DNA of 64,000 nt from positions 248,001-312,000 of the forward strand of contig CAJQUW010011254.1 in the NCBI GenBank assembly GCA_907163375.1, in the 5' to 3' direction. The notes beneath the pieces were generated by a model. The model saw only the letters and a program-made list of their open reading frames with translations, ran no database searches and was not told where the DNA came from. Positions 24,014 to 37,207 of the stretch are shown here, piece by piece; within the stretch, counting starts at the first letter, position 1; each line of letters starts with the position of its first letter. This stretch comes from Prostheceraeus crozeri. Its lineage: Eukaryota; Platyhelminthes; Polycladida; Euryleptidae. The position numbers and the translations under genes were made by a program.

Positions 24014-26645
24014 TCACCGTTGGTCATTCATAATTCTCGCAGTTGACAGAATAAAAGATGACTGTCTTAATAAAGTTCTCGAAAGAGGCATTTCGCACTG
24101 CTGTGTGCGATCGAACTGTCTAGGGATAAGGTGCTGCAAGAGGTTGCCGTCTTTTGAAATGTCAAGGAATAACTTGATTGCAGTTTTGATTCGACGAATG
24201 GCTAGAGGCACAAATGAGTTACACATGCATTCACATCCACATATGATTCGATGAGAACGACGTTGGATCTTTTCAATTCTCTCGGAGTTTTTGTTGTTTA
24301 GACCGATCAAAAGCGCGGAATTACTTTCTAGAATGCTGAGAACAGTTGCGTTATACAAAATGATGAAATCCTTCTTTGGAAGGTATCTTTTTAAACGTTT
24401 CAAAACGTACAGTCTTTGTGTAGCTCGAGTACAGATTTCTTTCACGTAAAGGTGAAGGTAAAGGTAAACGTCATGCCAGAACTGTAAAGTACACCAAGAA
24501 TTCTCAGTTGTTGCTGGAGATCTACATCATTTGGTGAGCTTATCCCAGATATCGACGCAAACATTGATTTTGTCTTATTTTGGTTCAATTTCAGCCCATT
24601 CTGAGAACACCAAAAACTAACATATTCTTTCTCATCACTAATTAGAGTCGACAAGTCGTAATCTTCATCTTTTGCAACTGGAATGGCAATAACGATGTCG
24701 TCAGCGTACAATGAAATCATAGCATTTGCATTTGAGGGGCGCATGGAATTCATGCGGGTGCAAAAGAGAAAGGGAGAAAACTTTCCACCTTGAGGCACTC
24801 CAGAGGTCACAGATATAAATGAGCTATAGCATTCCTGGGAAATCTTGGTATGCTGATGTCGGCCTTGTAAGTACTCACAAATCCATAACTTAAATTCATA
24901 AGGTAAACTTTCGTTATTAAGTGTAGCACAAAGATTTGAATGGTTTAACTTGTCGAAAGCCTTTTCCATGTCGAAAGTTATTATTAGGACACCCTTACAG
25001 AGGCAACTGTCAAGCTTCTGCGTGACGAACTCATGTAATCTTATGTGTGCGTGTATAGTGCCATAACAAGGACGGAATCCAAACTGGTTTGAGCCATATA
25101 TATCGACGAGTTTGGATTTCACCGAGTCAATGACGTACTGTTCCATAACTTTGCTGAAAGCGGACAAAACAGAGATAGGTCGCAAGTCTGTAATAGTCGG
25201 ATTCTTACATTTCGGCACTGGAATTACATTTGAAAGTTTCCACTCAAATGGTATCTCCTTCCGCTCAAAAGACAGAGCAATAATGTGAGACAAAGGTGCG
25301 GAAAGCTCTTGATAAGCCTCCTTTATGAGTCGGGGAAATAGTCCCTCATTACCGCAAGATTTTGAACCATTTAATGAGTGTAGTAACTTCTCAGTCTTTT
25401 CAACAGACACATTTGTTTCCACTTGAATTTCGTTCTTCGTCATGTTGCCCACAATTTCGGTCCAATCGGATGGAGAATCAGAGAAAAAGGTGGAGAACAC
25501 AGTATTGATCTTTTCAGCTGCCTCCTCTGGCGAGTTGAAGGAACATATCAAATTTTGCATTGAAATATTCTTGTTATTAAAACATTTGAGCATTTTCCAA
25601 ATACCATTCGGTTGCTGTCTTGTTTTATTGACCCATTGCGATTTAGCATTTTGAATTTCCATTTTGATCTTTTGTTGATAGTGTTTATAGAGCACAAAAT
25701 CATATCTGTTGAAGGCATCATATCTTTGATTTAAAAGATGTTTAAGCTTCGGAGTAAACCATGGCTTTTCAAATCCAGACATTTTAACATAAGTACATGG
25801 AATGGTTTTTAGCGCATCACGAATAATATCATAAAAAATTGGCACTTATCATTTACAGAAATTTCACTCAAATAGAATTGATGCCATGGAAAAGAGCTGA
25901 GAATACTTCTGAATTGCAAAACATGACTTTCACGAAAATCATATAAGGTACTCGTATAACTGTTACATGAATTGTTTTCTCCCGAAATAGGAGTACAAAA
26001 CACAGTGCGGTGGTCAGAATTCCCTATAGGAGGCCCCACTTTAATAGGGTTGACGGAAACACATGTTGAGGGCCGACCTGGAAAAAATGCAGGTAACAAA
26101 CTTTCGGTTATCAATACTTTATCAAGTATAGACTCCTTTCGAGTAGGAGCGTCAACTATTTGCTTCATACGCATTGATTGTTCTAATTCCAATGTATCCA
26201 AATTATTTAAATCACCACATACAATAAAGTGGGAAGATGAAGATAGATCTGCAACACATTCAATATAATCACTTACTGTTTTTAATTGGGAGGAATTCAA
26301 ATTTGGTGGAACATACAATAGAAGACAAAGTGTATCATACTGTTTCATATGAAAAACCAAGGATTCAATGAACATGGGCGGACTAGCAACATCTATCAAA
26401 GTTACTGAGACATGATTGCGAATGTACACACAAACTCCTCCTCCCTTTCTACCATCAGATCTGTCACAGCGAAACATGGAATAACCACTCAATGAAATTA
26501 AAGAATCGGAAATAGTTTGATTTAACCAAGTTTCAGTTAACGCAATTACGTCAGGTTTAAGCTCAGCAGAAACAATACTCAAATCGTCCAATTTAGGTCG
26601 CAAGGATTGAACATTGGTCAACAGGATACTTGGAGCATGATCCAT
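24014..26645 (-). pseudogene. LINE ORF2: APE endonuclease and reverse transcriptase, two frameshifts
   Basis: Starts at 26645. The endonuclease part (to about 25810) has LTNVQSL, the catalytic TETWL, CGDLN and the terminal SDHR. A frameshift in a T run near 25840 leads to the RT part (25845-24442): a fingers segment with SLNGSKSCG, motif A FDMEKAFD, motif B TSGVPQGGKFSP and the catalytic LYADDIV. A second shift near 24445 lies in a small expanded accttt-type repeat, read as alternating Thr-Phe. The C-terminal domain (24445-24014) follows with RAT-x-RLY and CGCECMC. All catalytic residues I looked for are present, so the element died by slippage-type indels. Jockey/CR1-like by motif style; the clade is not settled. 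Confidence 0.9.
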
Positions 26646-26650
26646 GGGTG

Positions 26651-27454
26651 CTAAAACATCTCTTGAAAAAACGGTATTTGATTTCTTTCTATAACTTTGT
26701 TTCTGTAGATGACAACGTCATGCCCAGCCTCTCTTCTCAACTTCAACTCATCTCTTAGCATCTTTAATTCGTTTCGTTGGGAGTAAGTCAAATCTTGATT
26801 CACGTATACATTTCTGTGTAGTGAGGAAGCTCGGAGTTTTCTAGAATTCTTTAGTATTGTATTCTTGATGCTATAATTGTCAATACTAATACGAATTCTT
26901 CTTGGCTTGGCTGGGTCCAATTTCCCAATTCGAGAAACTGATAGAGGATTGGGATTTTCAACTCCAATCTCAGTCAAAACCTCGCATACTCTTTCGATGT
27001 CTTGCTGTTTCTTTTCTGGAACTGTTCCGTTTGTATTCTCAGACAGACCAGATACAATTAAATTCAAGCGTTTGATTGCTCGCTGTTCTGTCTCGGCTAT
27101 TACTCCATCACAAATGTTTACTTGTGCAAGTTTGAGTCCATCGATTTCACCTTGCATTTTATCAAACTTTTGCTCCAATTTTCTCTGATTGTCTAGAAGT
27201 GATGCTATTTTTGCATCAATTGGGTTTAAATATTCTGTTAGTTTTGTGTCAAGAATACTTTCGATGTCATTTTTGGACAAAATCTTGGTCGTTTCGTATG
27301 ACTCAGCCTTTGTAATGGCCTCTTTCAAAGCTGTACTCAACTGGTCTTTCGTTAATTTACCGAACTGTGTACGCGACTTCCGCCTCACAGACGAAAAAGA
27401 AATTGGACTTTTGTAATCAATGCTCATGTTCGATCTTTGAAGCTTTTGAGACAA
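26651..27454 (-). CDS. LINE ORF1 protein (coiled coil plus RRM-like domain)
   Basis: Complete frame of 267 residues. Residues about 80-130 form a heptad-like coiled coil (IASLLDNQRKLEQKFDKM). Residues 135-220 (RLNLIVSGLSEN … RRIRISI) resemble the RRM-like and C-terminal domains of L1/Transposase_22-type ORF1 proteins, followed by a basic tail. Such proteins trimerise and bind the element RNA as a chaperone. It ends six bases before the ORF2 start, a compact bicistronic arrangement. Intact, unlike ORF2. Confidence 0.8.
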   Translation of the reverse strand: MSQKLQRSNMSIDYKSPISFSSVRRKSRTQFGKLTKDQLSTALKEAITKAESYETTKILSKNDIESILDTKLTEYLNPIDAKIASLLDNQRKLEQKFDKMQGEIDGLKLAQVNICDGVIAETEQRAIKRLNLIVSGLSENTNGTVPEKKQQDIERVCEVLTEIGVENPNPLSVSRIGKLDPAKPRRIRISIDNYSIKNTILKNSRKLRASSLHRNVYVNQDLTYSQRNELKMLRDELKLRREAGHDVVIYRNKVIERNQIPFFQEMF

Positions 27455-27500
27455 AAGTTCAGAAAAATTGTAATCCTTAGGGTTCGAACCAAGTTCCGTA

Positions 27501-30500
27501 GAAACTCCGTTCCAGCTATGTTACCAACAAGCCATGCACTCAACACCACTTGACAGTTTGATAATTGTGAATAATCGGACAATTTGGAATTCAAGTGCAG
27601 TAGCGGTGCGATTTGATGACGTCAGCCCAGGTCGCAGACAGAGTTCTATGTCTTACCCTGTAACTGGATGACTGCCAGAAACGTGGAATGAGCAAAATTC
27701 ACTGCCAAATAACGTCGAATGGGAGAATATTCCAAATAGCGAATGAAATGGGCGACGATGCGAGACACTAAGACCACAGGCACCAGCACGACGACACGGC
27801 AATTCTAACGATGTAAAAAATTTTCAGAAATGGTAGCTGCGCACATACGAATTTGGAATAAAATGCAGTAACGACGGAACTGATGCAATTTATAGTTAAC
27901 GCGTCGTCTATGGTTGTCTGCGTTGCCGCTTGAACGACGGATGAACCGCTTATACATGTTCTGTCTGCCGGCCTGAGCATGAAAGTTAGGCTCTATCACA
28001 TTGTTTAGTCTCTGAATGATACATGGACATGAGACGCAAAGTCTATGCAACAGGACTGCCGACATATGTTGCAGTAATGTCACGCGTAACCAAGGATGTG
28101 TAGGGTCATGTGTAATTACGCGTAGTTTACGGGTGAATTTCGCGTAATTGAGCGTGACATGTCATCTAGTGCGGGATCAGTCGTCCATGCTTTATGGGAG
28201 ATATGTTGAGTTGTTGACGATTGTTTGGCCATCTTCCAAAAAATATGACCAAACAATTTTTTGAAAAGTTTGAGTTCCATTGATGATAGCAACAAGTTTT
28301 CTGTGGAATTAAGCAAAGACAATCAGATCGTCTTCGTTGATACGAGGATTTCGTGCAACTCTGGCGTGGAAATTGATTTTCATATGAAATCTACCAACGC
28401 TACCTTTATCTTTACCTTATCGTGCCATTTACATGCCTCACTCTGCTTGTGTCTCCATTTCTTACAAGCTGCCTGCAATGCGCTCTTTCACTTGGTTAAA
28501 AATACAACGTAATCGCGCATCACAGCGCATTTGTTTCATACTTTCATACAACGAATCACACATGAACCACATCTCTCATGTGCATTAACTGTTCAGTGTT
28601 TCACCCAAGATACGTCTTGCATGACTCTGCTCAAACCTTCATACATAGTCAATTATTCCAGGTTTTCAGATTATCAACAAACTGTCAGGGTCTGTTATTT
28701 TTAATTCAGACACTTCACAAAAATGGGAGTTGTCGTCGCACACAAATCATCATAGAAATGTAGTTTCCAGCATTTAACTTGCATACATTTTACTTTCACA
28801 ACTAGTATCACGTCAAATTGAGTGTTTCCAGTGCGCTTAAGTGGAAGATTTCAAGCGCCGTATCTTAGAAGTTGCGTTGGGATCAAGGATAGTTAAGAGT
28901 TTTACCTTATAAACAGCGTTAATCGTGGCTGATTTGGTGTGATACGGTGGGCAGAAATGGGTTAATGCAATGTACACTGTAATAATAATAATAATGTAAC
29001 TGTAACAGCCACTTATCGGACAATTTGTGAGCCACATCAGTATTTTGGCAGTCACTGCGTATTATCACACAAATTTCTTGCTTATCAGACAATTTTTGTC
29101 TCATCGCACGAACTAATTTACATTATTGCGGTTACTGCCAATCATACTATTTATGACTATAATATAAACACTTTTATTGAAATTGGATGGCATCCGTGAT
29201 ATTTTCAATTATAGGATACACAATGTTGTAAATAAGTAGGGTTCTTTGTATACACCTTGAGACGTGGCAATAACAGGTCTGGATATTTGACGTATTGATG
29301 CCATCTTTTAATTGTTTTTACAATGTTTTTTTACAGCTTCTAAGGGTAAAGTTGACATTGACACAACGGACTTGTAAAGTATCCGAGTTGTTCATAATGC
29401 GAGTGTGAATGAGTGGAGCAGAGTAAAAACCTATGTGATAAGGAGTGACTAATTGCCATTAGCTGATGTTGAATAGTTTGATCATATTTAAACACTTTGA
29501 GCTCAAGAGACAATACTTTTAGAAAAGTAGACAGTATTGTCTGATTTTTTTGGCGAATAATTGTCTCACCTTGTCTTCTCTGAGCAGCCACTTTTGGTTG
29601 TTCATTGTCTCATGTTGTCTGTTGCAATTGTCTGATCATTATGGCTGATAAATTGTCTGTTATTTGGCTGATTACAGTTTACAATGTAACTTTTTAGTGC
29701 TATGGCCGAAATATCATGCAAGCAACTATCAAGACAGTTCTCTACCATCGACCGTCAGATGATGGACGCCCGTCTTGTGAAGTGACTTTTCGACCAGAAC
29801 TTTCGGACAGTTTTTTAACTTTGCATTTTTACATTGCAGTGATACCCATTGACTGGTCAACTATATCATGTCATTTGAAAGATCATGGAAAATAGACCTA
29901 CTCGCAATCGCATATTATTGAAAGATGATCTGTACGAGATTTGCATGCTTTAGGCCTAATAGAATCTCCTGTTTCAACTTTCTTAAACAATAAATGTCAA
30001 AAGGAAGATAGGACTATTGAAGTGGTAGATAAGTGGAATAATCTGCAATGAAACAGTACGCTGTTTGTTATCAAGTGATCGAAAAACAAATGACAATTGC
30101 AGTGAACAATGACCAATACTTGCTGCGAATCTGTTGGATCCAGGATTCAATAAACAAAATTGACATGACCATAGAGCAGACACAACATATTCGGAATTTC
30201 ATCGCATATGTGTTGAGCCTGGCGCCTTCTACACAGAAGATTTTTTTTGAAGGCAACGCTCATCCTGGAACTCAGTAATGGAAGTTATTGAGTTGGGTTT
30301 TGATACGAAACCCTTGGATGGCAGCTCTCGAATGTCAATTTAGTTCAAAGGGGCTGACGCATGAAATAATGTGGAGTAATTCCAGCAGAGGCGGGAAAAT
30401 GTGCCTTCTCTACGAGCAACTGAACAGATGAGCCGGATATGTTGCATTCCGAATTTGCTTTGAATTATTTCAGCATTACTATTTCTTAAAATACTTGATT

Positions 30501-32865
30501 GCTCCAAGATTGACATTTCTATCATTTCTTGCAGAGGCTATACATCACATTCATAGGATGATTGGCCAATGTCGCATAATATAAACGTGAATGCCTTTGT
30601 AATATTTCAGCAAATTCAGTGTCCACAATGGCTTCTAAGTACACACTATTTATTTAAACTGCTAACAGAACATAGTACAGCGGTCATGCAATTCTCAAAT
30701 CTCAAGGTTAGCAACTGCTTGCAGTACATGCATGTAGTGATGCAAATGGAAAATTTTGAAATTAATTTTTCGGTGATCGACGGACGCTTTTTCCTTTGTT
30801 TTGAGACTTCATAGTCGTTTGAAAAGACTATGTAACATTCAAAGACCGAAAACTTCTCTATCATCCCTGCATGTTAACTTTTGGAGCAACTGCACCTTTT
30901 CCATGTCTGTTTCAGATCTTTCCAAATGAATATTCCAGACATTAGATGGATTTCAGATTTCTCTAGCTGAATTTCAGATATCTGTCAGAAGCTCAACTTT
31001 GAAAAGATTTTCCGGAAAATTTTCATCACTACCTGCATGTCATAAATCGAAGAATCTATCCCTAATAGTGGTTATAAAGGATACGGCTCCTTTCCGAGAT
31101 ATTGCATGATAGTTCATAGCAGTAACATCTACCAGCTTCACATTGCAGTTGGAAAATTCTTGAACACGTTCAGGACTGAAGAAAGTGTTGGAGATGCTCC
31201 TCGCGTAGACCTATGAGATAAATACAGGATGTTGGTGTTGACAAAGGCTACTTCTACCCTACATCAATCAACTCGGCAAACAGGAGTCACAAGATCAAGT
31301 ATTCAGCGCATACCGAAGGGGAACCACAGTTGAAGACAAGTTCACATTGAAGTGTTGTACATGTCCGAGGATGATCCAGATAGGACGGAGATATGTCAAT
31401 GATTCTTGAACATATTGGTAAGAGGACTCTGACATTCTTTAGGCGGCCACGTTCTCCAATAAAGCGACTTTCAAGTTGAATGGATAGAGGATGCTCAGGA
31501 ATGTCGGGCAATAAAACAGGAAAATCGTGTCAGCTTCACTTCTGAATACGGGTGACCAACGTGTAGCTGCTATATTTTGATTGTAATGGTGCTCATATTA
31601 AAAATCTGTTGCACATTTATCGCTTTCAATTATGCGATCTCTATATATTGGTTCAAAATAGTAACATTAACTTTCTTTCACGCTTGAAGGTCAACCGTAG
31701 CAGTGTTATGGCAATGACAGTTTTATTGAATCATGATAAGTATGAGACGATAAGTCAACAAAACGAAGAATTCCCCTGTTGGTTGACTTTTAGACTGTTG
31801 ATAAAATAAAACGGAACACCGCAGAGAATAACTCCATCAAAGCTATTTCACCATCTACAAACGTCATGCTCAACTTCAGTCCGTAAATATATTGAAGTGT
31901 TGATAGACTTATTTTACCATCTGACTTATGAAGGAGGTTTTCGGAATTTTGTCTGAATAATCTCTTATTCATTGGCGTTGCCTTTCTTTTTATACATCTG
32001 AATTCTCCAGACCACTGGCGAAATTTGTATATTATATAAGCTATATACAAAGCTAAAATTCCACTACATGATCCAAGGAAAAAGTCCAGTTTGAAAATGA
32101 CATGATAATTTCAATGATCAGTTATCATTGATTTCGGTAAGAAATTCACATGTATAAGATTCAATATACAAATTAACATCGTTCACAGCTCTATGGACCC
32201 CGCCTTTCTGGTAACAACAGTCAAACATTCAATCTCAAGTGAGCTTAACATTTCCACAAAAAAAAATATATATATATAAATGTCAATCATGCATTCGAAT
32301 GCGGGAAATCACAAAATGGGCCATTGAGAAACTTCTATTCATAAATGAAAAATTACCATATCATAGGTTCAAAAAAGTTAAAATCGATGATGATTACTGA
32401 TGCGATGCTTCATGACAAAGCCTCACAAGAAGCAAATATATTGTGTTAGTATACAAACAGCTGGGAATGGAAATCTACACGGCAAAACCAAAAAGACGGT
32501 CTTAAATACGTAAGGTACATTAGCGATATTTACAGTGTTTTAACAATTTGGAATCACTTCCGACGCTTTGATTTTTGCTGAATTATTTCATCGCTGTCTA
32601 TTTTCTTTGAGATATTGCTGCGTCTGCAATGTGAAAAGAAAAGAAAATCAGCAAGATGTAGATTAGTGCCTCAATTTGTTTTTTATGATGAAATTACGAC
32701 ACATCTATCAAAAATTTGTCATGTTATTTATAGGCGCTACTGCAAAGAAACAGTTTAGCTTTTGCATTTTACTTACTTCAATTAATACGTAGGCAACAAA
32801 TCACACTTTATATATTAATTAGTCCACTCTGTTAGGAAGTTCTTGACACAGGAACTCTGTTAGGA
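27501..32865. other. no gene recognised
   Basis: About 5.4 kb. It may include the LINE 5' UTR, the displaced rest of the piggyBac element (candidate TTAA end near 28962) and an (aat)n microsatellite at 28981-28995. A minus-strand frame at 31790-32050 begins with a hydrophobic stretch, but no splice model convinced me. Nothing else can be supported. Confidence 0.45.
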
Positions 32866-33046
32866 AGTTCCGTGGCACAGTGGTTAAGTGCTTGGCCTAG
32901 CGATCTTTTGGTCCAGAGGTCGAGCCCCGAAGGTGTCATTGGAAGTTGGCAGGAAAGACATCCGGACTAAAAGTACTACAACGCTTCATAAGTCTGACTA
33001 TGTCAGCACCGTCCAGGCTTTAAGTATGGGGAATAGTGACGTAAAA
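32866..33046 (+). repeat. tRNA-derived SINE, family 2, copy A
   Basis: tRNA-like head: an A box in gtggcacagtggttaagtgc and a B box in gaggtcgagccccg, followed by a body (ggaagttggcaggaaagaca…) shared with the inverse copy at 35803-35991. It ends in gtgacgtaaaa. Preceded by a duplicated ctctgttaggaagttc word. Confidence 0.8.
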
Positions 33047-33151
33047 GCTTCAAGGAAGTTCCTTCTCTAGCACGAAGTATAGTAGCAAGGGGAGAATTTT
33101 AATCGGCCGATGCAACTTCGAAAATGCATCGCAAGAATGCACAGCGATTCC

Positions 33152-33182
33152 AACCACTTCACCACTGTGCCACGGAGACCAC
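33152..33182 (-). repeat. tRNA-SINE family 2, head fragment
   Basis: Only the first 30 bases of the family-2 head, in inverse orientation (the complement of gtggtctccgtggcacagtg). It faces copy A about 105 bases away. Confidence 0.6.
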
Positions 33183-33266
33183 CTGGCTTCGTGGGATCTG
33201 TCTATATATTTTATAGAAAAACCCAAAACTACGAACTAAAAATTCAATTAATCTAATGTTCCTTAC

Positions 33267-33791
33267 TTTCTCGAAAGCAGCGAGTGTTCCTCTTCATCAA
33301 CCTCCGTACTTTCGGTCGATTTCTTCCTCATCGAGGCTGCTGATTCCTGACTACTAATATCTGCTTCATTCCCACTGAAGGTCTCTTTCTCCTTCGCCTG
33401 CGACCTCGGTGTTTCTGGAATGGTCGTTACCCCAGAACTACTGGTTGTAGAGACCGGGGTCTTTTTCCCTTCTGGTGTTAGCAGCAGTGTAGTTGCGGCT
33501 GATTTGGCGCTGCGTGAAGATCTCGAGATACCTAATGTGATATCATCCTTCGCACGATCCTTGCTCTGTACAGATGCTGGCGATAGTGATGAGGACTGAC
33601 TATGAGCCTGCTTTCCTTTTGGGGCCACCACCATCTTTGAAGACGCAAGTTTCTTTTTCCGGTCGTCGTTTGCTGTCATATTAGGAGACTCACCTACTTC
33701 TTGGGAGTCGGAAACTCTTTTCATACAGATTTCCGCTTTGCTGTTCACTGCATCAATCGTCATCTGATCTGTCAAGTGTTTCGACGGAGAT
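33267..33791 (-). CDS. candidate exon, Ser/Thr-rich disordered protein
   Basis: Minus-strand frame of about 175 codons. It begins at a strong 3' splice site (ctttttcag, with pyrimidine tract) ending at 33792. It ends either at the TAA at 33263-33265 or at a donor-like AAA|GTAAGG at 33267/33266. The peptide is rich in Ser, Thr, Lys and Glu with Ser-Pro and Thr-Pro pairs (LLTPEGKK, IPETPRS) and no globular domain, which suggests a disordered, phosphorylatable region. No neighbouring exons were identified. Function unknown. Length, bias and the acceptor favour a real exon. Confidence 0.5.
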
Positions 33792-35802
33792 CTGAAAAAG
33801 ATGACACCTGTGAACATGCTGAATATCTTCTAGTCGTCAAGCATTAAGTAGTCGGTTATCGGTTGACTACTTCGGACGTTCAAAGATCAATAACATCTTG
33901 ATCATCTTCGATATTCACTTTTTTCAATTGCATGTCCCTGCCCTACCCAAGACAAAAAAATGCCAGCAAGCTAATTTATTGAATTTCGGTATCAGCAAAA
34001 TATGTATTTGGTATCTTATTAAGTTTCAATCACAGGTTAACCAGTCACGCTAAAAAGCCGAGATGCAAATACCTTCATAATACATCGAGTATTTAGTTAA
34101 AGTACTCAGTTACATGAGAATTTTACAGTTGGAACATGCACGTAAATACAGGCTTTACCACAAAGACATTTCTCAATGCGTTTTAGACTCGGAGATGTTG
34201 AAAAATAGACCGCCACCCAAGAGAAGGGACTGAATAAATTTTTTACAGGTTATGCGATATACCTATGTAGTTTCTTCATAGATTCAAATCTCAAAGCCAA
34301 ACTGTGGGCTTGGTGCTTTATCAATTATAAAGTATTTCATATCTGTGCCATCAAAGCTTATTTAGCTTTAATTTTTTTAAAGATATATTCTAGAATAATT
34401 AGAGTACTTTTTTTACTATTATGGATTCAGATCATTTATTGCCGACAGTGCAATAGTGTGCTCATTGACCAAAATTGACAAGAGGCATCTGGCACAAATT
34501 CTCAAGTTTTGCATGACACAGTGCTACATTTCACATGGAAGATCTAGGTCACATCTATCATAATCCGCGCTGCCTCTTCTGTCAGTGCAAAACAACTTTT
34601 CAGGAAACTTGATGTAATTTATCATTTATTTTTGTCATGCTATTGAGGCATCTGCTAGCTGAGTCGTGTTAAGAACGTGACTATGTGCAAGCTAATTGTG
34701 CTTGGATCATCTGCGTGCATATCCACATTCTGTTTTTTTTTGTGCGATGGTTTCTATTACAGGAAGAATAGAAACTTACTTACTTAACAAAAATTTAAAA
34801 CCACTGTCAGAGATGACTTTGTAATTATTCGATCCACTTCCATTTTTCGTCTTGCAAACGTTATTGACATTCACAGGTTACCATACCATTCTCAAGCAAG
34901 AAAGTAATGTCGGCAAGGCAATTACCGAAACGCATTCAATATTGAAATTAATTCATCAATCAAACAGTCTGACAGCTTGAAAGGTATCTTTCTCTGAGTG
35001 GATGTGGCGCCGCGAAGTACGGCAAGTCGACGTGGAAAATTTTCCTCAAACGTTACAATTTGACAAGTTTCGACAATATGAAAGCTTCATCCGTTGAGTC
35101 GTGAGTCGACATGACGCCCTGAAGTACACTAAGTATGGGTGATTTCTCCTTGAATTACATGGGCAATAAAATATAGAAATTCAGTCTTTCAGAAATTTCT
35201 CTAATTCAGAAAAACAATTGTGATATTGCACAAATGGAGAAGAGAGAAATGAAGTCTTTCGTCTATCTTTTCATTTGATCAAATTATGACAATTGAACGA
35301 AAGGCTGACTATCAATTAGACAGTGGAAGCACTAACACAAGAACCATCTCAGATCCAAATAGATGCTCAGTATAATATGATTGACAGGTCAGTTGCTGAC
35401 CTTCCATCATCCGGTTATGGAATAACTCAGAAATTTATTTAGAAATAAATCTGGTAGAACTCTGGCGATGTCGAAGTTCAATCTATGTCTCACTCTGTAC
35501 ATAATATCATTAAAACCTCAGGTCTTCGATTTATATTTTTATGAATGACCTCTAAAACATCCTGCATCTATTACGCAAAGGAGGTTATAACCAATGAACC
35601 CTTGTTTTAAACATATCAATACCAAAGACCATGAAATATCCAAGATATTCTAAGAAATATTAGAAATATTCTAATTCGTCCTCAACGACGATATCGGATA
35701 ATTTCCATACATTTTTTTGTAAATAACCGACTTGTTCATTAAATAAATTTTAGAATTCGGTGAAACTCGATTAATGAGAAAGAAGAGGTTTATGTAGCTC
35801 AT
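33792..35802. other. no gene recognised
   Basis: AT-rich; possibly intron upstream of the exon at 33267-33791. No repeat arms recognised. Confidence 0.45.
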
Positions 35803-35991
35803 CTTTTTTTTACGTCACTACTCCCCATACTTGGGGCTTGGACGGTGCTGACATAGTCAGACTAATGGAGCGTTTTAGTACTTTTAGTCCGGATGCCCTT
35901 CCTGCCGACTTCCAATGACACCTTCGGGGATCGACCTCTGGACCAAAAGATCGCTAGGCCAAGCACTTAACCACTGTGCCACGGAGACCAC
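35803..35991 (-). repeat. tRNA-derived SINE, family 2, copy B
   Basis: Minus-strand copy with a complete head (gtggtctccgtggcacagtg…), A and B boxes, and an oligo-A tail (the T run at 35804-35811). It matches 32866-33046 along most of its length, so it is the better reference for the family. Confidence 0.82.
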
Positions 35992-36618
35992 ATCAATCCT
36001 CATATCATCATCATCATCATCCTTGGATAGCTCATCAATTCTACTAATTGAATTTTCCACCGCAAACATTCAAGCGAAGTATTAGCTGGCCGGTCCGAAA
36101 TAGCTTTGATCAAATTCTTTTGTAGTTACGGAAGTTGAGGTTATTTGCGGATCGTGCTGTCGACCTTCCGCATATTTTCATTAAATTTTAGTCGTTATGA
36201 AACTAAAGCTTAACATCTTCAATATTTGATTTCCGGGAAGTCGGAGGGCAACGGCAGGCTATGCCTCAACAATTCTACAAAATAGCATCATTCATCAATG
36301 ATTTCATATACTATATTTCTTGAAATAAAATAGTACTCTTATTTACATGTAAATGTGCTATTGTTTAAACTAAAAAACTACTGATTATTAACTACTTTCC
36401 GATGAAGTATGGCATATGACCCGTGTAATCATTGTAAGCTCAAATTAATTATATTTATTAATCTGAATTTAAACGCTTAACGTCCTTTTCATCCGACTTC
36501 GTGAGATTGTTCGATGCACCCCAATTCGATGGATTGCAGATCATTAGCGTTGGCAATCGTTGACCCTGCAAGGTTCGACTCGCTGGCCTAGGCAAGTCGC
36601 TGTTGGTTTTGGTTGACA

Positions 36619-36957
36619 CTGCGTTCATCACTAGAATTTAGTGATGTACATCACTAGAATGAAAAGGAGAGGGCTCAGAACGGAACCTTGATTGACTCCG
36701 GCGGTCACTTCGAAAGAGGTTGTATTTCCGACTCCGATACGCACCAAACATTCGTCTCCACCAGCAAATCGAAGGGAGAACTTAACAAAGCCAAGCGGGA
36801 TCCTGTCGAATGTCTTCTCCAGGTCTATGAAAGCAAAGTAGAGCGGCCTCTCTTTCTGAAGGTATTTCTCCTGTAGTTGGTGGAGAACATCATATTTCAA
36901 ACAAGCTTTAAACAACTGCGGATTGCTTTTGATAATTTCCTTTTGTGTTATTTTCAA
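36619..36957 (-). pseudogene. LINE reverse-transcriptase fragment
   Basis: About 100 codons of RT palm: motif A region YFAFIDLEKTFDRIP and motif B VNQGSVLSPLLF, with the segment between. The YADD motif is absent. Different from both LINE families elsewhere in the window. The ends are ragged, so this is an old fragment. Confidence 0.85.
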
Positions 36958-37207
36958 TTTACAAAATTTTTAAAATTTAAATAGGATTGTTTAACTCTCA
37001 AGGCTGTGAGGCGTTTTTCCATCCTGCACAGAAAAAATTGGTATGAATCATGCTATGAAACATTCGTATGAAACAGACATATGTAACATAGCATGAGACA
37101 TACTATGACAATACATAACTAACGGACGAAATACACGGAGAGCCGGTCATTGCTACGGAATATTAAAACTATCTCTCAATCATTGTCAATTTGATTACAT
37201 CAAATAA

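Larger units (their letters stand above)
23881..27500 (-). mobile_element. LINE (non-LTR retrotransposon) inserted in the piggyBac element
   Basis: On the minus strand, in order: 5' region (about 27500-27455), ORF1 (27454-26651), ORF2 with endonuclease and reverse transcriptase (26645-24014), a polyadenylation-like aataaa (complement at about 23930), and a (CTA)n microsatellite tail at 23882-23922 that abuts the piggyBac gene. Microsatellite tails rather than poly(A) are common in CR1/L2/Jockey-group LINEs. The 5' border is uncertain. Confidence 0.85.

Noticed and set aside
28962-28965. Right end of the piggyBac element
   Set aside because: Resemblance to the left terminus is limited to about 12 of 20 bases and no transposase C-terminal coding sequence was found between it and the LINE; kept only as a candidate in the findings.
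31790-32050. Minus-strand frame with an N-terminal hydrophobic stretch
   Set aside because: It starts at a non-ATG codon, no good splice acceptor keeps the hydrophobic part in frame, and there is no family resemblance.
35803-35991. Functional tRNA gene
   Set aside because: A and B boxes are present, but the sequence continues into a dispersed SINE body and no acceptor-stem pairing closes the head.
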